A DNA stretch of 64,000 bases from Haematobia irritans (taxonomy: Eukaryota; Arthropoda; Insecta; Diptera; Muscidae): the NCBI RefSeq assembly GCF_050003625.1, contig NC_134400.1, positions 222,930,085 through 222,994,084 of the forward strand, read 5' to 3'. The notes under the pieces were generated by a model. It worked only from the letters and a program-made list of their open reading frames with translations, had not been told where the DNA came from and searched no databases. A program made the translations under genes and the position numbers. Of the stretch, positions 36,125-46,395 are shown in pieces. Numbering within the stretch: position 1 is the stretch's first letter; every line of letters begins with the position of its first letter.

Positions 36125-36464
36125 GGGAGCCACCGTGGTGCAATGATTAGCATGCCCGCCTTGCATACACAAGGTCGTGGGTTCGATTCCTGCTTCGACC
36201 GAACACCAAAAAGTTTTTCAGCGGTGCATTATCCCACCTCAGTAATGCTGATGACATTTCAGAGGGTTTCAAAGCTTCTCTAAGTGGTTTCACTGCAATG
36301 TGGAACACCGTTCGGACTCGGCTATGAAAAGGAGGTCCCTTGTCATTGAGCTTAACATGGAATCGGGCAGCACTAAGTGATAAGAGTTCACCAATGTGGT
36401 ATCACAATGGACTGAATAGTCCAAGTGAGCCTGATACAACGGGCTGCCACCTAACCTAACCTAA
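36125..36464 (+). mobile_element. tRNA-derived SINE, reference copy with 14-bp duplication
   Basis: Complete copy: GGGAGCCACCGTGGTGCAAT head, A box, B box GGTTCGATTCC at about 36180-36190, a 250-bp body without coding potential, and a tail made of CTAACCTAACCTAAC. Flanks CCTTAGTGAAGGTA (36111-36124) and CCTTGGTGAAGGTA (36465-36478) differ at one base. The head folds like a tRNA only in part. RNA polymerase III would transcribe it, and a LINE would supply reverse transcriptase. Confidence 0.93.
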
Positions 36465-36608
36465 CCTTGGTGAAGGTAAATCATCCGATTTACTAGAAAA
36501 AAGTATTAGATCTCAATAAAAACTAGGTAAATAGTTGGGACGAAAAACCACTTACCAAGAGCATTTACGCCATATATATAGCAATAATCTATTTTTGAGA
36601 ACAGTGAC

Positions 36609-36905
36609 TTACCATAACCGGTTTCTTTCGGTTTCCATACACAGAAAAAACTAATATTTGGATTCAATCACGAAATTAATTGATCCAATTAATTTTCATT
36701 TAAATGTCTTCAATAACAGAAATGTTAGTACCTAAGTCAATTTTTAAGAATAAAGACTTACCATAACCGGTTTCTTTCGGTTATCATACACAGAAAAAAC
36801 TAATATTTGGATTCAATCACGAAATTAATTGATCCAATTAATTTTCATTTAAATGTCTTCAATTACAGATAGTACCAATCACCTAAGTCAATTTAAAAAT
36901 TAATT
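36609..36905. repeat. Tandem duplication (149 bp) containing a MITE end
   Basis: ACTTACCATAACCGGTTTC at about 36608 recurs 149 bp later. Both units then have ACACAGAAAAAACTAATATT and ATTCAATCACGAAATTAATT. The latter words are one end of the MITE family present nearly whole at 51774-52066 and in part at 39690-39845. Only one or two percent of bases differ between units in the best part, so the duplication is recent. Confidence 0.8.
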
Positions 36906-37288
36906 AATACTATTACTTGTCGTGATTGATTTTTGCTTTAATTAAATAATAAAAAAAAAATGATTGTTGTTACTAAATATAAATTTCGAATATGGCCTAT
37001 AATCGCTTCTTAGCAACATAGCCGATTACATCTTTGGTTTTTGTTGTAGTCATATTCTGACCTCAAATACAACCCATTTGACTTCAGTATAATTTTGCGA
37101 ATTCGCATAACCAGAACACTCCCTAAAAGCAAATTCACAAAAATTTTGCGAATATGTGTGTGTGTGTGTACAATTTTATTATGAAAAAGTGTGTCACCTT
37201 TATAAAATGCGTGTGCCACCTTTTATGTTACCTTTTGTACCACCTATTCTGCCACTTTACAGAAATTCTCAACGGTAACCCTAATGTT

Positions 37289-38228
37289 ATGAAGATAAAT
37301 TCCGAATTTAGTTAGCACAGACACAAACCATTTTTTTTGCAGAGCTTTGTTAATTAGTTAACAGAGCTTCATAAAGGAGATAACAGAGCGCTGTAACGAG
37401 TTAATAGAGATATTTTCTGCCCTAACCAATGATATATTTATTTTTTGATCACCAGGAAAAACATTAAATGGTCTTCCTGACCAATTTACTTTATCTAAAA
37501 TTAAACCACCCACTTGTGGCATTATCACTCACAGCTACATTCACACACATGTCTCAAAATTTTGCAGAAAATTGAGTTTTTCGGCACAATTTTTTGAGAG
37601 GATGGGACTCACGTGACCATTGTGGCCGCATGGACAATTGTCCCACAATTACCCATACACCAAAGTATGATTGTGGGACAATTGTCCATTTGGCCACAAT
37701 GGCCATTGGAGGCATCCTGTCCAGAATTTTACAAGGAAATTGATTTTTCTCCAAAACTGACCGGCGGAAAATTCTCTCAAATATCGATAGAGCTCTTCAA
37801 GCTCTTTCATATGGTGTATGGGTCATTGTGGGACAATTGTCCATTTGGCCACAATGGCCATTGGAGGCATCCTGTCCAGAATTTCATAAAGAATTTTATG
37901 AGTCCCACCCTCTCAAAAAATTGTGCCGAAAAACTCAATTTTCTGCAAAATTTTGAGACATGTATGTGAATGTAGCTGTGAGTGATAATGCCACAAGTGG
38001 GTGGTTTAATTTTATATAAAGTAAATTGGTCAGGAAGACCATTTAATATTTTTCCTGGTGATCAAAAAATAAATCTATCATTGGTTAGGGCAGAAAATAC
38101 CTTTGTTAACTCGTTACAGTGCTCTGTTATCTCCTTTATGAAGCTCTGTTAACTAATTAACAGAGCTCTGCAAAAAAAAATGGTTTGTGTCTGTGCTAAC
38201 TAAATTCGGAATTTATCTTCACGCACAT
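37289..38228. mobile_element. Foldback-like element with ~330-bp inverted arms and 9-bp target duplication
   Basis: Left arm about 37289-37613, right arm about 37893-38228, closely matching when inverted (for example AGTTAGCACAGACACAAACC and its complement). The centre, about 280 bp, has two direct copies of a GTGGGACAATTGTCCATTTG segment (37675 and 37827). Flanking CCTAATGTT occurs at 37280-37288 and 38229-38237. Nine-base duplications are typical of Drosophila FB and of MULE-type elements. Short frames inside are not gene-like. The left tip lacks six bases present on the right. Confidence 0.88.
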
Positions 38229-38271
38229 CCTAATGTTGATGTCTATAAAAGCTACACGGCCCAATGGATAC

Positions 38272-38330
38272 TACGTTGGTTGACAAAACGAATTGTCCGT
38301 CGTTCGATTCTCTATAATCGAAAAAAGTGA
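38272..38330 (+). repeat. tRNA-like SINE head, third type
   Basis: GCCCAATGGATACTACGTTGG resembles an A box and arm, and TCGTTCGATTCTC a B box at tRNA-like distance. It is followed by a decayed end related to family A/C (ACTATATCATACCCTAAACC near 38357). The sequence left of the foldback insertion probably belongs to the same repeat. Confidence 0.45.
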
Positions 38331-38407
38331 GTAAAGTAGAAAGTCTTGCGGAACCGACTATATCATACCCTAAACCACCTCCACTGAATTAGTAAACATA
38401 AACATTT

Positions 38408-38461
38408 GTAGGGTATCATTGAAATAGGTTATCTCCCAAACCTATTTCAATGATACCCTAC
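38408..38461. repeat. Perfect 23-bp inverted repeat, 8-nt loop
   Basis: GTAGGGTATCATTGAAATAG plus GTT at 38408-38430 is exactly complementary to 38439-38461, with loop ATCTCCCA. GGGTATCATTG resembles the terminal GGGTAT motifs of family A, so it may be a duplicated element end in opposite orientations. Confidence 0.9.
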
Positions 38462-38574
38462 CGAATTTCCATATTTAAGAAAATTAAGGGACACATGTTT
38501 ATGAGAGCTTAATCTCTAACTGAACAGCAATACATGATATTTGGAACCAAACTTGATATTATACCTAAACCCGT

Positions 38575-39020
38575 AGAAAAAATCATGAACGGCGCGGCCA
38601 TTTCGAAACGATCCGTTCATGAAAGTGAATAAACACACATGTGTTGTCAAACTGAGAACAAATGGGGATTAATCTGGCAACGTTAAAATAACACCATGCG
38701 TTGTCCAGCGTTCAAGATTTGAAAACGTAATGGTTACGAATTTATTAGCAAAATTAAAAAAAAATATTTCCGCTACCATGACTCGAACCTGTGTTGTCTG
38801 CACCACACCCGTTAACAGTCGCCTTAGCACATTGCAACACCGGCGGAGTTGCCATAACAACGTCTAACGATTATTTTAAGATTTTTCATGGCCATAGAAA
38901 AACGAATGCCGTTCATGAAATCGTGAACATTCCGTTTTGATTTTTTGTGAACGTTTTCGTTTGATTTTGTCACCGTCCGTTCACGATTGTGGAACGCAAT
39001 TTTTTCTATTAGTATAAAGG
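38575..39020. mobile_element. Candidate MITE with GTTCATGAA-type ends
   Basis: TAGAAAAAATCATGAACGG on the left faces CCGTTCACGATTGTGGAACG and then CAATTTTTTCTATTAG on the right. Words of the type GTTCATGAA/TTCACGA recur near both ends in both orientations. The interior contains a tRNA-like segment on the reverse strand (38773-38850: TGTGCTAAGGCGACTG, GGTTCGAGTCATGG), so it may be a composite. Confidence 0.5.
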
Positions 39021-39157
39021 GTTAGTATCCCACTAATATTGAGTCCAGTATTAAACAAGAGGAAATCGCTCAATTGGTGTGGGTAATGTAGCCAAATTTG
39101 TGAAAATCGGGCAATATATTTATGTAAGAGTTTCTGGAGCAAGTTTCGAGAAAACAA

Positions 39158-39385
39158 CAAAAAGTTTTTCAGCGGTGGAGAAAAACCAGAATTACTGAGA
39201 GAGGATAACCCGTTTCTCTAAGTGGTTTTTCGCACTCGACTATAAAAAGTAGATTCCTTGTCATTGAGATTAACATAGAATCGGGAAGCACTCATAAGAT
39301 AAGAGAAAAATTCACTACTGTGGCATCAAAATGGATAGAATAGTCTCAGTGAGTCTGAAATATAGGACTGCCACTTTACCTAAGC
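39158..39385 (+). mobile_element. Decayed SINE body
   Basis: AAAAAGTTTTTCAGCGGTGGA, CTCTAAGTGGTTT, CTATAAAAAGTAGATTCCTT, CATAGAATCGGGAAGCACTC and AGTGAGTCTGAAATAT follow the order of the main SINE with many changes (each phrase shown in short form). The head and tail are lost. It lies between two pieces of a family-A-like sequence (39090-39140 and 39470-39665), which it probably split. Confidence 0.7.
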
Positions 39386-39433
39386 CTTGAAGCCTGAATC
39401 TTAATATCTCTATATTAGGCGATCTTATTTATT

Positions 39434-39670
39434 TTAAATTTGAGTATCATTGGTTAATAAATAAAAGATTTTTTGGTCAAATTTGTGAAAATCGGGCGAT
39501 ACATATATATGGGAGCTATATCTAAATCTAAACCGATTTGGACGATATTTTGTAGCTTTGGTAGATCGGTTAATAAATAAGGCTATTAAAGCCAAATTTG
39601 TGAAAATCGGGCGATACATATATATGGGAGCTATGTATATCTAAATCCGAAACGATTTCGATAAAATTTT
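39434..39670 (-). mobile_element. Family-A-like repeat units, fragment
   Basis: Two tandem units with GGGAGCTATATCTAAATC and AAAATCGGGCGATACATA, about 120-130 bp apart. These are the reverse of the TATAGCTCCCATATA core of family A but distinct in the rest, so this is probably a related fourth family. Neither end is present. Confidence 0.6.
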
Positions 39671-39689
39671 ACTTGAAGAATACTTAAAA

Positions 39690-39845
39690 AAAATTACTTG
39701 AAACAAAATACATTGAAACAAAAATCAATCGCAAAAATTAATTGTTTTAATTAATTTCTTAATTGCATCAATTAAATTTCCAATCAAAAATTAATAGGAT
39801 CAAATAATTTCGTGATTGAAGACAAAAAATATTTTTTTCTGTGCA
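39690..39845. mobile_element. MITE fragment (ATTAATT-rich family)
   Basis: CAATCGCAAAAATTAATTG, CATCAATTAAATTTCCAATC and the terminal CGTGATTGAAGACAAAAAAT ... TTTTTTTCTGTGCAG match the family at 51774-52066. Only one end is kept. Confidence 0.6.
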
Positions 39846-41265
39846 GTGAGATAAATCATATCGAAGTGGAAGAAAGACATGGACAGAAAAATTAAATATT
39901 TATCCCACAACATTTCGTCCAGCGTATAATTTTCAACATTTGAAACAAACTGCAATAAATTTCACATCTAACTCAGAGAGGAAATAGCTTCATTTTGAAT
40001 GAAGAAATTTTTACTTTATTTTTCATTCAATGTACGATAGAATTTTATCCCCACTATCATCATTGGTAGGAAATAGAGTTATGGATTGTTTTGGGGAATA
40101 AATGTAGTCCTTTAGGGTCCATTGTCCCTTTTGACTTAAGGCAGATGGGGATGTTCTGTGTGACTTGGATCCGTTTTCATGGCACTTTCTACAGAAAACC
40201 AAAAAACCAAAACACCAATAACAACAGGAAGCAGATAGAGAGGCCAAAAAAACATAGATCGCTTCCTTTTATGGCCCATTTTCAAAGGTGAAAATGTGAA
40301 CTTTTCACTAGTTGAAATCCTTTTATTTTTTCCATTTGGTTTGGGGTGCGAGAGTTTGTGTGAATTGGGTTCATTTTTCCCATAAGCTTGGTAAAGCAAA
40401 GACGGCATCACGTTTGAAGGGATTAACTCGACCAAATGTCTTCGAAGGGCCATTTGAAAAAGATTCCCGGGGCGAGGTAAGGCTTGTGAAGCATTAAATC
40501 ATTTTCATTTTCCTAATTGAATGTTGTCTGCAGGAAAAGTGTTAGCCTGAGGTCATAGTTTTTCTACACACTTGGTGAGTAAGGAGAAAAATCCTTCTTT
40601 CCCTAAGAGATAACTCAACGTTAGCAAATTTTCTGCATCACCAAAGTTCCATTTAAATTTGTAAGGAAGGATTAGGAATCTTCTTTGGTGGTATTTACAT
40701 TTTCGCCAGAAGTCCAGGATGATATTTTCTTCCCAAGAGGAGAACAATAAGAGGAAGGCTTAAAGATTATGCTGGTCCTTATCTCCTAAATTTAAGAGGA
40801 AAATTTAGATTGCTGATTGAACAAACGAATTTTTGTTGTCAATCCTGATAGGTCAAATACAGCTAAAATCTAAACTAACGAACACTGCGATATTCTATTT
40901 CATCATACTGAATTGCAGCAGTGGATTATATACACTGAAAAAAAATATTGATCTGATATGAAAGATGAACAAATGAACAATGGATTACATAGTACATAGA
41001 ATAAAATATTGATCTAATATGAAAGGTTATACAATCCAAATTTGAGGATACGCCATTTACACAATATCAGAGACAGATTTCTTTAAATAAGGTAAAGAAT
41101 AAAAAACAAAAGAAACAAAGAAAACAATAATATTGATATCATATGAAAGGCAAATTTCTTTGAAAAAGTTTCAATTAAAATCAAGTTCATAGTAAATCCG
41201 CTAAAACGGGTTTTTGATTAAATTTAAGATATAAACCTTTAAAATTAAAGTCCTATCTGAAATAC
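39846..41265. other. Mostly unassigned, partly GC-richer DNA
   Basis: Apart from the possible exon, nothing firm. ATTGATCTGATATGAAAG-like phrases recur near 40945, 41000 and 41130, and again near 46115, marking a dispersed repeat with ACACTGAAAAA ends. Confidence 0.4.
40023..40188 (-). CDS. Possible terminal coding exon (unrecognised)
   Basis: On the reverse strand a strong pyrimidine tract ends at TTTTCTGTAG (AG at 40190-40189). A frame follows, reading KCHENGSKSHRTSPSALSQK, then WTLKDYIYSPKQSITLFPTN, and stopping at TGA (40025-40023), with an AATAAA about six bases after the stop. Low-complexity bias is weak and no homolog is recognised. The overlapping frame 40136-40453 would instead give a peptide with one membrane-like stretch. 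Could be chance. Confidence 0.22.
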
Positions 41266-41494
41266 ACTGGTAGAAAAAGTTTCGTTATATTAATGAAATG
41301 TGTCATTAAAATTGAGCCATTGAAACAAATTCATTAATATAACGAAATTTTTCGTTATTATAACGAATTTTCTTTTAGTCAACGAAACGTTTCGTAGTAT
41401 TAACGAACATTTTCATTGTCTTAATGAAAATGTTTCGTTGTATCAATGAAAAATTTTCGTTGGCTCAATTTTAATGAAATTTTCTCTGTGTGTA
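41266..41494. mobile_element. Small MITE rich in TTTCGTT motifs
   Basis: Starts ACACTGGTAGAAAAAGTTTC and ends GAAATTTTCTCTGTGTGT, approximately inverted. Inside, AACGAAA/TTTCGTT words appear about ten times in both orientations, and CATTAAAATTGAG recurs inverted as CTCAATTTTAATG. The same family as 13045-13252. It could fold into a long hairpin if transcribed. Confidence 0.75.
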
Positions 41495-42468
41495 AGTCAC
41501 AAAATAACGTTTGTTGTCAATCACGACATGTAAAAATCATGAGAGCTAACGTGGAAATTTTAAGATTCCATCGCTCCATTTGAGAACTCGCCAATTACAC
41601 AATATTAGGGAAAATTTTCTTTAAAATTTTAATTAAAATTTTTACAATTATTATTCGAGCTTTTATGGACAAATTAGATTAAGGAACCTGATTAATAGTC
41701 ATTGAAAAGAAAACGCCAGATACAAGTCTATACACGCCTAGACTGTACATGTTTCGGTTCGGGCGAATGAACCTTTCCACAGCCTTTAGTATAGATCTGG
41801 CTGGGATAGATAACTCAATTTTGGGTCCTTTATGCTAAGCAGAGATGGTCTGTATCAAACATTTTAAGGTTTGCGACTGTCGCAAAGTTGTAAACGTCAC
41901 GTCGTAAATGTAGAAAAAGTAGCAAACGTCACAAACTCCAAATACTTCAGACCCTTCAGATAGGCAGTGAATGATATCCATGATGATGATATATGCGAAG
42001 AAGTTTCAATTCTCAGGAATATTCATAAAATTATTAACGAGTTTAAAAAAACTTGAGAATATATGTTAGTTATTTCAATTGGAAACTCGAAGCCAAAATT
42101 ACTATAAACTACTCGATGGTGCAGTAAACGTGACGGTCGGTACGGACGCTCATAGTTAACCTTTCACAAATTACTGCAGAAACTGGAAGGAAGGAAAACT
42201 ACTTAAGTCTTATATAAGTGAATTGCTGTTTAAAGAAAATTTTATAAAAATCACTTTTTGGCTTAATAGAGCCAATTTCCATACTAATTAAACATTTTCA
42301 AAATTGTAGCTAGTCATTCGTTGATGCAGCTAAAGCCTGGACCACGAAAACCAAGAATAGTTTGAAGTTGTGAATGAGAGATGTAAATCTAGTAGAGTTT
42401 TGAATAAATGCAATATAAAACATTTTTTGCATACCTTTTATCGGGGAGCTTAACTAAATTAAATTAAA

Positions 42469-43170
42469 CAAGTATATACGGCCGTAAGATTCGGCCAGGC
42501 TCTTCCAAGGGGCTCCGGAGGTCAAATCTGGGGATCGGTTTATATGGGGCCTATATATAATTATTGACCGATTTCGACCAATTTTTGCATAGGTGTTTGA
42601 GGACATATATTAACACCACGTACCAAATTTCAACTGAATCAGATGAATTTTGGTCTTCCAAGAGGCTCCGGAGGTCAAATCTGGTGATCGGTTTATATGG
42701 GGGCTATATATAATTATGGGCCGATGTGGACCAATTTTTGCATGGTCATTAGAGACCATATACTAACACCATGTTCCAAATTACAACCGGATTGGATGAA
42801 ATTTGCTTCTCATAGAGGCTCCGCAAGCCAAATCGGGGGATCGGTTTATATGGGGGCTATATGTAATTATGGACCGATGTGGACCAATTTTTGCATGGTT
42901 GTTAGAGACCATATACTAACACCCATTTGCAATACCATCCCACCTACATCAATAACAACTACTTGTGCCAAGTTTCAAATCGATAGCATGTCTCGTTCGG
43001 AAGTTAGCGTGATTTCAACAGATGGATGGACGGACGGACATGCTCAGATCGACTCAGAATTTCACCACGACCCAGAATATATATACTTTATGGGGTCTTA
43101 GAGCAATATTTTGATGTGTTACAAACGGAATGACAAACTTAATATACCCCCATCCTATGGTGGAGGGTAT
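42469..43170 (-). mobile_element. Family D helentron-like element, internally deleted
   Basis: Reverse copy. CAAGTATATACGGCCGTAAG marks the 3' end at 42469. It is joined early to the repeat section, so the minisatellite and part of the 3' region are gone. About three units lie between 42500 and 42930. The GTCY block (GGATGGACGGACGGACATGC) is near 43022, and the 5' end ATGGTGGAGGGTAT at 43170. Inserted in the hAT-like element. Confidence 0.85.
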
Positions 43171-43224
43171 AAAAATATTCACAATTTCTTTAATTCTAAA
43201 TTAGGTTTTCTACACTAGGTTTAC

Positions 43225-43275
43225 GACTTTTGCGACATACGTATTATACCGTCGTAAACGTATGTCGCAAAAGTC
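43225..43275. repeat. Perfect 18-bp inverted repeat at the end of the hAT-like element
   Basis: GACTTTTGCGACATACGT (43225-43242) pairs exactly with ACGTATGTCGCAAAAGTC (43258-43275) around a 15-base loop. The arm contains TTGCGAC, also present at the opposite end of the element, so it probably represents clustered transposase-binding words. Confidence 0.85.
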
Positions 43276-43677
43276 ACAGTTTGCGACAGGCCAACCCTGA
43301 TGCTAACTTCTTATGCTAACTCCTCTAACTAAAAGCAAATACATAACCTTTGCCTCAAACTTTATTTTAAAATATGATTCCAAACTTTTTTCCCTCTCTG
43401 GTAAAGACGCATGTCTCTAAAGCAAGACAAAATTCCCTTAAAATGAAGACGAAAATTTTAGATTTAAATTATCTGTGCTATTTAATCTTAGGGTTAAAGG
43501 CAAAAAAAAGCAACTTAAAACACAGGCTTATACTGATTTTGAGGATTTTACATCTTTGTACATGTTTGTTTTTTTCTTTGAAATTAAGAAAACCATTTTT
43601 CCATTGAAGTATCCGTTATACATAGGATTTTTAAACTGGCATTTATTTTCATGTATATGACTAGCCTTTGTTATATA

Positions 43678-44503
43678 CAGTATAATTCATTTATAGCGAC
43701 CTCGGTTATAACGACCACCCGTTTATAACGACGGATTTTCAAAGCAAGTTTGGTTCTTAATAGTTTGTACATGCGCAAGCATTCGCTTAGAACGACTCCG
43801 GTTTTAGCGACCATCTGCTTTTAACGACCAATTTGCACGTCTGCTTTGGATTGGACATTCGGTTATAACGACGATATAAGTTCTGTGTACTAATTTTTAT
43901 TTTTTTCATTCCATTTTTTGTCGTCAGCCAATACTAAATAAAGAAACATATACTGCGGGGAATCACAGAATTTGTTTTCGTCATTTGCACCCAAACAGAG
44001 GTGCAAATGACAAAGAAGAAATATTCAAACCAGTTTGGGATGATTTCGAGTTCAAGCCAGGACTGGGATGAGTTCGTAAATGTCGATGACAACGTCGTGA
44101 CATCAGAAGAGCCTTCATTGAGAGAAATAGTGGAGAACACAAAAGAAAATGATGAAACTCACAGCGATAATGAACCAGATGACGAAGATGAGGCAATCAA
44201 AATTCCAACTAGGACAGAAACCTTCAGTGCGGTGCACACATTAAAACATTATTTACGATTTGGGAGTTCTTATATATCAGAGAGTTTATATAGTTCCGTT
44301 GAAATTATTGAAATTATTAAAAGAAATTCTTGTAAATAGAAAACAAACCACAATTCTAAACTATTTGCAATCTCAATAAATATGAATATACATGATAAAA
44401 AAAATTTAAAAATATTTTGTACACTTATTTGGATACAACGACGTTCGGTTATAACGACGTATAATTTCGGTCCCTTGGCGGTCGCTATAACCGAATTCTA
44501 CTG
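43678..44503 (+). mobile_element. pogo/Tigger-like element, internally deleted
   Basis: CAGTATAATTCATTTATAGCGACC at the left and its inverted relative GGTCGCTATAACCGAATTCTACTG at the right (each about 24 bp), flanked by TA on both sides (43676-43677, 44504-44505). Subterminal TTATAACGAC words occur many times at both ends. At about 826 bp it retains only the last part of a transposase gene. Confidence 0.88.
44001..44339 (+). pseudogene. Tigger/pogo transposase C-terminal remnant
   Basis: The frame (first ATG at 44007) includes DWDEFVNVDDNVVTSEEPSL, an acidic stretch DNEPDDEDEA, and FSAVHTLKHYLRF, ending at a natural stop. That order (aromatic-acidic FVNVDDxVVT, acidic linker, final helix) is the usual tail of Tigger/jerky-type transposases. 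The DDE catalytic core and N-terminal DNA-binding domains are absent, so no activity remains. Codon changes have not broken this piece. Confidence 0.75.
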
Positions 44504-44803
44504 TATTATATATAGAGAATACAAATTTTATAAATGTTATTTGTATCCTAATTTAAATTTTACAGGAAACTTAATAGCTTCTTTATTTCAAAGACTGTGC
44601 ATTTTTGGTTCGGAAATAATACTCAAAACCTTGAGGGAAGGTCAAAATCTTGAGATCCAGGTAAACTTTTTTTGTTTTGGAATGTATAAGGTATGCATTG
44701 AAAAAAGTTTATGCCTAATCCTACAAACAATTTCCTACTAAATTCTTAGTAAGGTTTACCACTGCACCCTTTTATCCACGAATAGTGCAAACTGCAATAA
44801 TAT

Positions 44804-45403
44804 CCCAGCAAAAAAAGCGTAGACGAAAAACCAATGAAAATGTTCGTTTTGGAAGTAGTGCAAATTTGGCTTAGCAATGAATTTTACATGGAAGTGTGAG
44901 AGGATGGAAGTCATCTTTTAAGGCATCCGCTGCATTGCTTTCGCATTAGTTCTTCAGATTTTATTCTATTGTTAAAAAATAAATTAATTTTCAATTTTTT
45001 CTTTTTTAATTTCTTTGACTATTTTCCTACATAGAGCCATTTTGAAAAATACTAGCAAATATTTTGTCGCAAATTCCACGTCTACCTAAAAATAGATCTG
45101 AACATTGTTTACATATTTTTTGAAATTTTACATTATATTACTTTTTTTACTGTGTATTATATACAGTAAATTTTTAGAAAATTTAAATTTATTGCAGGTG
45201 GAAAACCTATGTTGCACCTATATTTCCTGTTTATTTTCATAATTTATTGTGATTGTAAAAATATAAATAAATAAATAAATATAAATTAAATTTATTGCAA
45301 AACACTGCGTAAAACAGAGCATTTTTATACATCACCTCAAATGAACTTCCAGAAGAGCAATTACAGGTAATGAGTTATAAAGAATTTCCAATTTTTTGCT
45401 GGG
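44804..45403. mobile_element. Repeat with inverted ends CCCAGCAAAAAA (~600 bp)
   Basis: Starts CCCAGCAAAAAAAGCGTAG and ends CAATTTTTTGCTGGG. The interior is AT-rich without a gene and has TTTTGGAAGTAGTGCAAATT near the left end. The element at 49272-49865 has the same termini and similar size. No target duplication was evident, so the superfamily is unassigned. Confidence 0.7.
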
Positions 45404-45635
45404 ACGGATGTTGAACGATTGAGCTTTTCATTACTCCAGAATTTATCACATGAAATCCATTTTTTTAGTGTATTGCCATTCTTTCATTTGACCCCCAAAA
45501 ACTTTTAGTACTCTATAAAATTATTTCAGTACCTACCTGAACCTTCAATGTTTATCTCATAGAATAGATGTCGCATTTATTCATTTAATCTATTCTATGG
45601 CAAAGCACAACATTTTATGGAATAAATGTTGTAAT

Positions 45636-45700
45636 TATATGTTAATGATGTGATGATGATGATGACGGCGATGACAATAGCAACAATGATAATGATGATG
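45636..45700. repeat. ATG/GATGAT microsatellite, imperfect
   Basis: TGATGATGATGATGACGGCG and GATAATGATGATGG mark a short impure trinucleotide run; both flanks are unique AT-rich DNA. It creates methionine-rich and isoleucine-rich spurious frames on the two strands. Confidence 0.8.
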
Positions 45701-46175
45701 GTAGTCTTTATCATTTTAAATAGGTCTGTCCTTGAACTAAGCAGCCAATTACAATCAGTCAGATTGTTTGGAATCACTGCCATAGAATGGTCTCCAGGCA
45801 TTCATATGGAAATGCATTCGCTTGATATTAAGCAATTTTACATTTTCATTTCAAAACAAATGCTGATTTTTTTGTTTTTTGTGGCAAATGAAAAACTAAA
45901 TTGTATTTCCTAAAAGAAAACAAACTTTTCATAATATATGCATCCGCAAAATTAATATATACTAAGGTCAATATTTGTATTAATTTGAATTTTGTTCTTC
46001 TATTCATGTCCAGTTTGTTAATTGGACAGTATTGTTTCTGCTCTCGGTTTCCCCATTTTGTTATATCCATTGGAAAAGAAAAACGAAGAAATATCATCAT
46101 ATCATCTACACTGAAAAATATTGATCTAATATACAAGATCAAGGAACCTAATTAATTTAATTACCCTTAATTTAC

Positions 46176-46245
46176 GCCATGCATACAAAGGTTCATGGGT
46201 TCAATGCCACACTCAAAAACCAAATGAATCCATTATATCACTAGA
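46176..46245 (+). mobile_element. Decayed SINE head
   Basis: ACGCCATGCATACAAAGGTTC, ATGGGTTCAATGCC and AAAAACCAAA follow the A-to-B-box part of the main SINE with substitutions (motifs shortened). The body is missing. Confidence 0.5.
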
Positions 46246-46395
46246 TAGGAGAAAAAACTATATACAAATGTAACATAAATATTTACTACATTCGTGTCTC
46301 CCCCATTTCTTAAAAATATTATTTGCAATTTTTTCCTTCAGACTTCGAAATTCGAAAACAAGTGAAAGAATTAATTACGTCAAATATTTTTTTTT

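Larger units (their letters stand above)
41840..43299. mobile_element. hAT-like nonautonomous element with 8-bp duplication
   Basis: Ends CAGAGATGG and CCAACCCTG match the hAT pattern CAGRGWTGG. Flanking ATGCTAAG (41832-41839) and ATGCTAAC (43300-43307) form an 8-bp duplication with one mismatch, the hAT standard. Subterminal GTTTGCGAC/GTCGCAAA words repeat at both ends. A family D element occupies 42469-43170, leaving about 760 bp of its own. No transposase was seen, so it would depend on a full hAT source. Confidence 0.8.

Noticed and set aside
36125..36200. A functional tRNA gene at the SINE head
   Set aside because: Only A and B boxes and part of the anticodon arm are tRNA-like; no proper acceptor stem, and the unit continues into the SINE body with target duplications outside it.
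36451..36466. Interstitial telomere sequence (CCTAA)n
   Set aside because: It is the tail of the SINE, present at the same place in other copies; flies lack this telomere type.
40312..40497. Plus-strand frame ending at GAG|GTAAGG
   Set aside because: Donor-like end but no acceptor or start in a good context, and it overlaps the stronger minus-strand candidate.
44382..44741. 119-codon frame after the Tigger relic
   Set aside because: It crosses the element's terminal inverted repeat into flanking DNA, so it cannot be an original gene.
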